Source: an uncultured Clostridia bacterium (GTDB lineage: Bacteria; Bacillota; Clostridia; Oscillospirales; UMGS1783). From it: a DNA stretch of 6,343 nucleotides. The stretch lies in contig CALBKB010000150.1 of assembly GCA_937892635.1 (NCBI GenBank), forward strand, positions 1 through 6,343. Direction: 5' to 3'. The position numbers were made by a program, and so were the translations under genes. Positions 1 through 5,354 of the stretch are shown one piece after another. The notes below the pieces were generated by a model, which did not search any database, had not been told where the DNA came from, and worked only from the letters and a program-made list of their open reading frames with translations. Each line of letters starts with the position of its first letter. Within the stretch, counting starts at the first letter, position 1.

Positions 1-865
1 GGGTGTTGACGATGACATAGGTGCCGTCGGTCATGTTGAGGCAATACAGACTCTTGATGGCAGGATCGGGGGAGCAATGAGCAATCAAGTGGTTGGGGTC
101 AAGCCATACATAGTGGGATACATAGGTTTTTTCCAATATCGTTTTGACATTGCCGTCCAGATCGCCGACCATCAGCGACGTGACCCAGATGATGCGGCCG
201 CTTTCATGGAGAATAAAGTTGCGTACCAGCATGCAGTAGCGGGTACTGTCGGTGTTGAAGGTGATGTGATTGACCAGCAGTTTTTCGTCAGGTCCGAAGC
301 CGCCGACCTTGCCCAATGTGGGATAATCGACCAGCAATTTGGATTTGCCGCTTTCCATATCCACCAAAAAGACACCGTCGTTGGACGGTTGAGGAACGTC
401 GGCCTGCTCGTCCTTACAACCGGCGTAGCCGTAGCCGGCACGGAAATCGAAGATGCGACCGAAATTGACCGATAAGCCCCACTTTCCGTCGGGGGAGATG
501 CAGGCGGTGGGACGGTCGGTGTGCTTCTTGTCGCCGGTGGCGATATTATGGGTAGTGGTGACGCAGTTGCCGTCAACAAACTCATTGTAATATACGGTGT
601 CTTCCAGCGTGGGATGCCATTGCAACATGGCCGATTGCTGGAAGTTCCAGGCGGTGGTGGTAGCGAAAGGGGTGAACACTTTGTCCTTGACATATCCGAT
701 CTCGGCTACATCATCCGCTTCCGGCTGGCGATCCATAAAGGGAACGCGCAGGGTCAGGTGGCGGCCGTTGGAATAGGGGCGCATATCGTAATAGCCGAAG
801 AAATAATGATGCCCGTCATCGGGGGTGATGATATCGGCATGATTGTAATATTCACTGATAAACAT
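1..865 (-). CDS. Beta-propeller protein of unknown function (TolB / oligogalacturonate-lyase-like), 3' end cut by the window edge
   Basis: The frame is open from an ATG at 865 to the left edge, giving 288 codons. The start is fixed by AGGAG at 873-877, 7 nt upstream and overlapping the uxaA stop codon. I do not recognise a named gene. The product has no signal peptide or membrane helix, so it should be cytoplasmic. It contains propeller-blade features: HHYFFGYYD (residues 19-27), VPFMDRQP (41-48), ISPDGKW (123-129, the TolB/WD40-like PDG turn), GVFLVDMESG (164-173), NHITFNTDSTRY (199-210) and SHYVWLDPNHLIAH (250-263). From memory, this pattern matches a widespread conserved hypothetical family of about 400 aa, distantly like the PL22 oligogalacturonate lyase propeller; if so, roughly the last quarter is missing. 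As the fourth gene of a uronate operon it probably acts on or senses a uronide, but no catalytic residue can be named and lyase activity is not established. The fold is moderately supported; the function is unknown. Confidence 0.75.
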   Translation of the reverse strand, partial: MFISEYYNHADIITPDDGHHYFFGYYDMRPYSNGRHLTLRVPFMDRQPEADDVAEIGYVKDKVFTPFATTTAWNFQQSAMLQWHPTLEDTVYYNEFVDGNCVTTTHNIATGDKKHTDRPTACISPDGKWGLSVNFGRIFDFRAGYGYAGCKDEQADVPQPSNDGVFLVDMESGKSKLLVDYPTLGKVGGFGPDEKLLVNHITFNTDSTRYCMLVRNFILHESGRIIWVTSLMVGDLDGNVKTILEKTYVSHYVWLDPNHLIAHCSPDPAIKSLYCLNMTDGTYVIVNT

Positions 866-876
866 AATAGTTCTCC

Positions 877-2247
877 TTACAAGGTGATACCGTTTTTAAA
901 GATGGCAATATCTTGATAGCCGTATTGTTCACCGACGGTGGATTTTCCCTCGGCCGTTTGCAGGCAAAGATCAAACAAATCCTTGCTGACCGCCGCCATA
1001 TCACCGCCGAGGGCGACTCCGGCATTAAAGTCGATCCAATGTTGTTTATTTTCAAACAGCGGGGTATTGGTGGCGATCTTAATGGTGGGGACGGGGCCGC
1101 ACAAGGGAGTGCCGCGACCGGTGGTAAAGAGGATCATATGGGCGCCCGAGGCGGCCAAGGTGGTGACGGCTACCATATCGTTGCCCGGCCCGTTTACCAT
1201 GTATAGACCGCTTCCCTCAGGCGTTTCGCCGAAGTTGAGAGCACCGCACAGCGGTAGACGTCCTGCCTTTTGCACGCAGCCGAGCGATTTCTCCTCTAAG
1301 GTGGAGATGCCGCCGGCAATGTTGCCGGGAGAGGGATTGTCGGCAATGCCCTCACCATGGTCGATAAAATATTGGCGGAAGGCTTGGATCATGTGAGCCG
1401 TTTTATCAAAGGTTTCGCGGTTAACGCTACGCGCCAGAAGAACCTGCTCCGCGCCAAAAACTTCGGGAATTTCGCTCATAAGGATGGTGGCGTCATATTC
1501 ATAGAAGAGATCGGCAACGTGACCCACCACGGGATTGGCGGTAATGCCGCTGTAGGCGTCGCTTCCGCCGCACTTGACGGCAATACGCAGTTTCGATAAG
1601 GGGATGGGGGTGCGCACATCGTCATCCATTAAGGTGCGCAGTTGCTGTAAAATGGCCAGCCCTTCTTGGGTTTCGTCGGTGCAATCCTGCACGTTGAGAA
1701 AGCGGACGCGCTCGGCGTCATAGTCGCCCAAAAATTTACGGAAGGTATCAATGCCGTTATTCTCACAACCCAATCCCAGCACCAGCACGCCGCCGGCATT
1801 TGGGTGCTTGACCAGACCGCGCAGGATTTTCATGGTTGTTTCATGATCGCCGCCCAGCTGAGAGCAACCGAAGGGGTGGCAGAGGGCTTTGGCGTTACCC
1901 TTTTGGGCCAGCGTGCGGGCAATACCGTTGACGCAGCCCACGGTGGGAACGATCCACAACTCATTGCGAATACCGACCTGACCGTTTTGGCGAGCATAGC
2001 CCATAAAGCTCATTTGCTTTACAGATTGACGCTCATGAGTGAAGGGGGTGTATTCCCAGCCGCCGCGGCCTTCGAGGTTGGAGCGAAGGTTGGATGGGTC
2101 GACCTTCTCGCCCTTGGTGATATTACGGGTGGCGTGGCCGATGGGAAAGCCGTATTTGACGATGTTTTGACCCTTCTCAATATCGGTCAGGGCGTATTTG
2201 TGCTTATCGTCAAGCACCTCAACGTTGTCAAGCGGATGCAACTGCAT
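877..2247 (-). CDS. uxaA: Altronate dehydratase (UxaA/GarD family)
   Basis: This enzyme dehydrates D-altronate to 2-keto-3-deoxy-D-gluconate, the step after tagaturonate reduction in galacturonate catabolism. It is cytoplasmic and metal-dependent in the family. The product is 456 aa from the ATG at 2247. I prefer this start over TTG at 2253 because GAGG at 2257-2260 lies 9 nt from the ATG but only 3 nt from the TTG. The N-terminus shows LHPLDNVEV (3-11) and KYGFPIGHAT (31-40) of the SAF-like domain. The catalytic part shows RNELWIVPTVGCVNGIAR (94-111), HPFGCSQLGGDH (124-135), VLGLGCENN (156-164), GGSDAYSGITANP (227-239), NPSPGN (304-309), FTTGRGTP (374-381), VPTIKIATN (386-394) and a complete end at IAIFKNGITL. 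It is about 40 aa shorter than E. coli UxaA (495 aa), mostly at the N-terminal domain, where the HxHN motif reads DPSN (50-53). It overlaps uxaB by 20 nt, which suggests coupled translation. Family assignment is firm; galactarate or another sugar acid as substrate is less likely given uxaB next door. Confidence 0.95.
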   Translation of the reverse strand: MQLHPLDNVEVLDDKHKYALTDIEKGQNIVKYGFPIGHATRNITKGEKVDPSNLRSNLEGRGGWEYTPFTHERQSVKQMSFMGYARQNGQVGIRNELWIVPTVGCVNGIARTLAQKGNAKALCHPFGCSQLGGDHETTMKILRGLVKHPNAGGVLVLGLGCENNGIDTFRKFLGDYDAERVRFLNVQDCTDETQEGLAILQQLRTLMDDDVRTPIPLSKLRIAVKCGGSDAYSGITANPVVGHVADLFYEYDATILMSEIPEVFGAEQVLLARSVNRETFDKTAHMIQAFRQYFIDHGEGIADNPSPGNIAGGISTLEEKSLGCVQKAGRLPLCGALNFGETPEGSGLYMVNGPGNDMVAVTTLAASGAHMILFTTGRGTPLCGPVPTIKIATNTPLFENKQHWIDFNAGVALGGDMAAVSKDLFDLCLQTAEGKSTVGEQYGYQDIAIFKNGITL

Positions 2248-3505
2248 GGGCAACTACCTCTCTCATATCACTCAGACTCTGACCCCAAAAATCGGTGTTG
2301 GCCAGAATATCGTCAATTGAGTGGGTGCGGATAAATTCGATAACGGCAGGATCGTCATTGGGAGTACCGACCCGATAGAATTCGAGCAAACGGGCCAAAC
2401 CGTAGATAAGATGCTTGGGGTAAGAGCCGAAGCGGTTCTTGTATTCCAAGATCGAGGGCAGGACGCGCACCTTGAATTTGCTGATGGAGTTGAGGGAGAT
2501 GGAAGCCAGATAGTGCTTGATATAGGGGTTGGCAAAGCGGGTAAGTACATCATTGGCGTAGGCTTCCAGCTCGTCCTTGGGCAGATCAAGCGTGGGAATG
2601 ATCTCCTCAAACAGGCAGGAGCGGATAAAGGCGCTCATGGTTGGATCGTCCATGCAATCTTTGACCGTTTCCAGGCCGGAAAGAAGAGCGTGAGCGACCA
2701 TCGAGGTGTGGGCGCCGTTGAGCAAGCGAACCTTGCGGGTGCGGTAGCGTTCCAACGCATCCTTGGTCACGATGACGTTAAGGCCGGCCTTGGAGAAGGG
2801 GAGCTCGGCTTCGAGGTCGTGGTCGGTTTCAATAACCCACAGATGGAAATATTCGGAGGTATTGATCAGGTTATCCTCGTAATCGAGGGTGATGATTTCG
2901 TCCTTGGGATAGCCGGTGTTGATGCGGTCGACCAGGGTGTTGCAGAAAATATTTTCTTCGTCGATCCAGCGGATAAAGCCGCCGTTTAGCTGCCACAAGT
3001 CGCAATATTGCAATACGGCCTTTTTAAGGTTGTCGCCATTGCGGTCGATCAATTCACAGGGCAGGAAGACCAGACCCGGCAGGCCTGCCTGATAACGATG
3101 CAGCAAAAACAGCGTGAGTTTGCCGGGGAAGGAGATGTTGGGAGTGTTGGTGATTTGGTCGGTATCGGTAAAGACGATGCCGGCTTCGGTGGTGTTGGAT
3201 ACGACAAAACGAAGATCGGGATGTTCGGCCAGTTTGAGATAGGCATCATAGTCCTCAAAAGGGTTGACGCAACGGTCGATCACATCGATCTTGCTCATCT
3301 CGACGCCTTCGGCGCCGCGAATGATATGGGTATAGACACCCTTTTGGGCGGCCAGCAGATGGCATAAACCCTGCGGGATGGGTTGGACGACGTCGACGCG
3401 GGCGTTGAGGGCGCCGGTGTCGTTCATTTTTTGGATCATCCAATCGACGAAGCCGCGCAAAAAGCCACCCTCGCCGAACTGAACAAAGCGAATTTGTTTA
3501 TTCAT
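2228..3505 (-). CDS. uxaB: Tagaturonate reductase (altronate oxidoreductase), polyol-specific long-chain dehydrogenase family
   Basis: UxaB reduces D-tagaturonate to D-altronate with NADH in the cytoplasm. The product is 425 aa from the ATG at 3505, which has AGGAG 7 nt upstream; the TTG at 3523 and the ATG at 3511 lie at or upstream of that site. The N-terminal Rossmann domain opens with FVQFGEGGFLRGFVDWMI (7-24), followed by VSNTTEAGI (102-110) and PCELIDRNGDNL (149-160). The dehydrogenase signature K-x4-N-x2-H is intact as KVRLLNGAH (K258, N263, H266), and HLWVIE (221-226) precedes it. The C-terminal helical domain includes EEIIPTLDLP (300-309), NPYIKHYL (326-333), ISKFKVRVLPS (341-351) and DDPAVIEF (384-391). 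It is shorter than E. coli UxaB (about 483 aa), but all blocks are present, so it looks compact and not truncated. The family also holds fructuronate and mannitol-1-phosphate dehydrogenases; the motifs and the adjacent uxaA favour tagaturonate. It overlaps uidA by 8 nt upstream and uxaA by 20 nt downstream. Confidence 0.93.
   Translation of the reverse strand: MNKQIRFVQFGEGGFLRGFVDWMIQKMNDTGALNARVDVVQPIPQGLCHLLAAQKGVYTHIIRGAEGVEMSKIDVIDRCVNPFEDYDAYLKLAEHPDLRFVVSNTTEAGIVFTDTDQITNTPNISFPGKLTLFLLHRYQAGLPGLVFLPCELIDRNGDNLKKAVLQYCDLWQLNGGFIRWIDEENIFCNTLVDRINTGYPKDEIITLDYEDNLINTSEYFHLWVIETDHDLEAELPFSKAGLNVIVTKDALERYRTRKVRLLNGAHTSMVAHALLSGLETVKDCMDDPTMSAFIRSCLFEEIIPTLDLPKDELEAYANDVLTRFANPYIKHYLASISLNSISKFKVRVLPSILEYKNRFGSYPKHLIYGLARLLEFYRVGTPNDDPAVIEFIRTHSIDDILANTDFWGQSLSDMREVVAHAVASA
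2257..2261 (-). promoter_or_regulatory. Ribosome binding site that decides the uxaA start
   Basis: The minus strand reads AGAGG here, inside the last codons of uxaB and 9 nt before the ATG at 2247. It is only 3 nt from the longer-frame TTG at 2253, so it supports the ATG. Because the site lies within uxaB coding sequence, ribosomes finishing uxaB would pass over it. Confidence 0.6.
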
Positions 3506-5216
3506 TTTCATTCTCCTGCGCAAATTTTTTATAGGTTTCCTTTACGGCGAAATAGGCCTGTTTGGGACGTCGGTACTCGTTAAGTATGCCCTTGTTGTTA
3601 TAGTGGCGGGCGCGGTTAAGGCCGTTTTCCGGGCTGGTACGGATGTCGCAGAACTGCCAAATGTAATAGCCGACTACCCAAGGATCGTTACGGAAGGCTT
3701 CCAATGCGCTGACCAAGAGGGATGCCTGGTATTCTTCGGTCCATTTCAGATCGTCAAAGGTGTGGTGGCCGTAGATAGCGGCGGCACCGAACTCGCTGAG
3801 GATGACGGGTTTGGGCGCGATATGGAGTTCCTCTACCCGCTTATGAATGACGTCGAGGGTGTGTTCCTTCCAGCTGTCGCGGGATTCGGAGTACCAACCG
3901 TCGTAGCGGTTGATGCTGATGAGATCACAAACGTCCAGGCAAAGGCAAATTTCGGGGCGGTTGCAGGCGTAAGAGATCAGACGCTGTCCGCCGTTTTCCT
4001 TGAGATAAGCGTAGAGGGTTTGGGCGAGGGTACGCACTTCGGGGAACTGGCTGGGGTTTTCGTTGAACATGCCCCAAAGGATAATGCAAGGATGGTTATA
4101 ATAATGACGAACCATTTCCTTGTGCATTTGCAATGCGCGCTCATGCACGAAGGGATCGGCGATCATTTCCTGTGTGTAGCCGTTGCCCCACATGGGGATT
4201 TCGCTCCAGAAGGTCAGGCCGCATTCGTCGAGCATATCGACAAAGAGGCGGGAGTTGGGGTAGTGCGAGCCACGTATGGCATTGGCGTACATGCCTTGAA
4301 TGATATCAATATCGCGTTTCATCAAAGCCGGAGGGAAGGCGACGCCGTGATCGGTGTTTTCCTCGTGGCGATTGACACCGCGGATTTCATGGGGTTTGTC
4401 ATTGAGCAACAGCTCGGTGCCTCTGACCTCAATGCGGCGCAGGCCGGTGCGGTCGAGCAGGTCGTCGGTATCGGTGATCAGGGCGATATCATACAGGTTG
4501 GGGGATTGGGGATCCCACAGACGCACATCGTCGATGATAAAATCGGGTGTGGTGACGGTTGTGGTGGCATAGGCATCCAAGGTGACCTCCTGGACGTAGA
4601 CGGGTTTTCCGTCAAAGAGGAAGGTGACGGGTGCCGTTACGGCTTGAGGGTTGGCGTTATAGATCTCGGCGGTGAAGTGTGCCTTGGCACGCGACAGATC
4701 GTCGGAGAGTTGGTAATCGAAATGATTATAGAAGGCGCACAGTCCCGAAAGCTGTTCGACGCTGACGCTGCGGGGGATGCCGCCGTAGTGCCACCAATCG
4801 GAATGGGCAAGGGGAATGGAGTGAGCGTTGAAACGGTTGTCGGCGCGTACGGTGAGGGTGTGCATGCCGGCGGTGACGGCATTAGCAATCAGTTCAAACT
4901 GGCAAAAGCCACCGTAGTGTTCGCCGAGTTTGACGCCGTCAAGCCAAACGTCGGCCTGAGTCATGACCGCCTCAAAGACAAAGCGCAGGGTGCCGCCGTT
5001 TGTGTGAAATTTCTTTTCATACCAAGCCGACCCTTCATATTCGAGCAGGCCCATGGTGGTGTTCCAAACCGAAGGAACAATAGTGTTTTCTTTGGTGGGA
5101 AGAGATGTGTGCCAGCCTTCTTGCTCGCCGATGTTTTCCGGATCAATGCGGAAATTCCAGGTGCCGTCCAGGCTCTTGACCGAACGTAAAATATGATCAT
5201 CAAACTGTCTGTTCAT
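3498..5216 (-). CDS. uidA: GH2 beta-glucuronidase (possibly beta-galacturonidase)
   Basis: This retaining glycosidase of family GH2 should cleave a terminal beta-linked hexuronic acid. The product is 572 aa (E. coli UidA 603 aa). It has no signal peptide, so it is probably cytoplasmic and acts on imported glycosides. The start at 5216 is set by GGAGG 5 nt upstream. The N-terminal jelly-roll sugar-binding domain (about 1-150) includes GTWNFRIDP (18-26), WLDGVKLGEHYGGF (91-104), RADNRFN (124-130) and DWWHYGGIPRSV (140-151). An immunoglobulin-like domain (about 155-265) follows. The TIM barrel starts near 270 with RGVNRHEE (279-286). Predicted acid/base is E386 in WGMFNENP; predicted nucleophile is E475 in ILSEFG. 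NRYDGWY (436-442) matches the NRYYGWY active-site segment of E. coli GUS. The NxK motif that reads the sugar carboxylate is present (N540, K542 in YNNKGI), separating it from beta-galactosidases. The loop before the acid/base is about 15 residues shorter than in E. coli. First gene of the operon, with its own promoter. Uronidase activity is well supported; glucuronide versus galacturonide is open. Confidence 0.93.
   Translation of the reverse strand: MNRQFDDHILRSVKSLDGTWNFRIDPENIGEQEGWHTSLPTKENTIVPSVWNTTMGLLEYEGSAWYEKKFHTNGGTLRFVFEAVMTQADVWLDGVKLGEHYGGFCQFELIANAVTAGMHTLTVRADNRFNAHSIPLAHSDWWHYGGIPRSVSVEQLSGLCAFYNHFDYQLSDDLSRAKAHFTAEIYNANPQAVTAPVTFLFDGKPVYVQEVTLDAYATTTVTTPDFIIDDVRLWDPQSPNLYDIALITDTDDLLDRTGLRRIEVRGTELLLNDKPHEIRGVNRHEENTDHGVAFPPALMKRDIDIIQGMYANAIRGSHYPNSRLFVDMLDECGLTFWSEIPMWGNGYTQEMIADPFVHERALQMHKEMVRHYYNHPCIILWGMFNENPSQFPEVRTLAQTLYAYLKENGGQRLISYACNRPEICLCLDVCDLISINRYDGWYSESRDSWKEHTLDVIHKRVEELHIAPKPVILSEFGAAAIYGHHTFDDLKWTEEYQASLLVSALEAFRNDPWVVGYYIWQFCDIRTSPENGLNRARHYNNKGILNEYRRPKQAYFAVKETYKKFAQENENE
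3511..3517 (-). promoter_or_regulatory. Ribosome binding site that decides the uxaB start
   Basis: AGGAGAA on the minus strand lies inside the last uidA codons. Its AGGAG core is 7 nt before the ATG at 3505. It rules out the ATG at 3511, whose first codon lies inside the site, and the TTG at 3523, which is upstream of it. Confidence 0.75.
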
Positions 5217-5221
5217 GGTAA

Positions 5222-5226
5222 CCTCC
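5222..5226 (-). promoter_or_regulatory. Ribosome binding site that decides the uidA start
   Basis: GGAGG on the minus strand, 5 nt before the ATG at 5216. An in-frame ATG at 5279 opens a longer frame, but it lies upstream of the predicted transcription start, so translation from 5216 is far more plausible. Confidence 0.85.
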
Positions 5227-5234
5227 AACCGGTT
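5227..5234. repeat. 8-bp perfect palindrome AACCGGTT in the uidA 5' leader
   Basis: AACCGGTT directly abuts the uidA Shine-Dalgarno and covers about +4 to +11 of the predicted transcript. The position would suit a repressor half-site, but symmetry stops at 8 bp and one such palindrome can arise by chance. CAACCG also recurs at 5255-5260. Weak support as an operator. Confidence 0.25.
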
Positions 5235-5243
5235 TTTTCTTTT

Positions 5244-5272
5244 ATTATAATGCACAACCGAAGCTATGACAA
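5244..5272 (-). promoter_or_regulatory. SigA-type promoter of the uidA-uxaB-uxaA operon
   Basis: On the minus strand, a TTGTCA -35 box (5267-5272) and a TATAAT -10 box (5244-5249) are separated by exactly 17 bp. The -10 is a full consensus match and the -35 matches five of six. The predicted transcription start is near 5237, giving a leader of about 20 nt that contains the uidA ribosome binding site. This is the only clear promoter seen for the four-gene operon. Confidence 0.85.
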
Positions 5273-5279
5273 TATCCAT

Positions 5280-5307
5280 TCGTTCAAAGAATTAGCATAT
5301 CGTTCAA
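5280..5307. repeat. Direct repeat TCGTTCAA x2 at 20-bp period, candidate activator site
   Basis: TCGTTCAA occurs at 5280-5287 and again at 5300-5307, about two helical turns apart. Relative to the predicted uidA start near 5237 the copies sit at about -43 to -50 and -63 to -70, just upstream of the -35 box. Tandem sites at this distance are typical of AraC/XylS-type activators, but no regulator gene is in the window. The distal copy is also 12 bp upstream of the -35 box of the divergent promoter. The repeat is seen directly; the regulatory role is inferred. Confidence 0.45.
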
Positions 5308-5319
5308 TTTTCGATAGGA

Positions 5320-5348
5320 TTGCAAGTTGCGGTGGAATGTGGTATGAT
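5320..5348 (+). promoter_or_regulatory. SigA-type extended -10 promoter of the FHA-SEDS gene
   Basis: TTGCAA (-35, 5320-5325) and TATGAT (-10, 5343-5348) are separated by 17 bp, and the TGG just before the -10 makes an extended TGn element. The predicted transcription start, 6-8 nt after the -10, falls at 5354-5356, right on the ATG at 5355. No other convincing promoter is visible before the gene. Confidence 0.7.
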
Positions 5349-5354
5349 AAAGAT

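Noticed and set aside
77..693. Open frames at 77-475 (plus) and 172-693 (minus) as separate genes
   Set aside because: The uninterrupted minus-strand frame 1-865 has a strong ribosome binding site and propeller motifs. The others are shadows; the minus-strand one is Ser/Pro-rich in an off frame.
1666..2989. Two 222-codon plus-strand frames (1666-2334 and 2321-2989) opposite uxaA and uxaB
   Set aside because: Both are antisense to clear enzymes, cross a gene junction or sit inside one gene, and show no family motif. They are codon-bias shadows.
2228..3505. UxaB as a truncated pseudogene because it is about 55 aa shorter than E. coli UxaB
   Set aside because: The nucleotide-binding start, the catalytic K-N-H set and the C-terminal helical blocks are all present in one open frame, so it is a compact intact enzyme.
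3603..5189. A 528-codon open frame on the plus strand opposite uidA
   Set aside because: It is fully antisense to a GH2 gene with intact catalytic motifs, its translation is a low-complexity Gly/Val/Asp/Ala mix without recognisable domains, and it follows from the codon bias of the real gene.
5217..5279. N-terminal extension of uidA to the ATG at 5279
   Set aside because: It would pass through the -10 and -35 boxes and start upstream of the predicted transcript. GGAGG directly supports 5216.
5299..5315. ATCG-N9-CGAT inverted repeat as an operator
   Set aside because: Only 4 bp per arm with a mostly non-symmetric centre; easily due to chance. The TCGTTCAA direct repeat overlapping it is the stronger signal.
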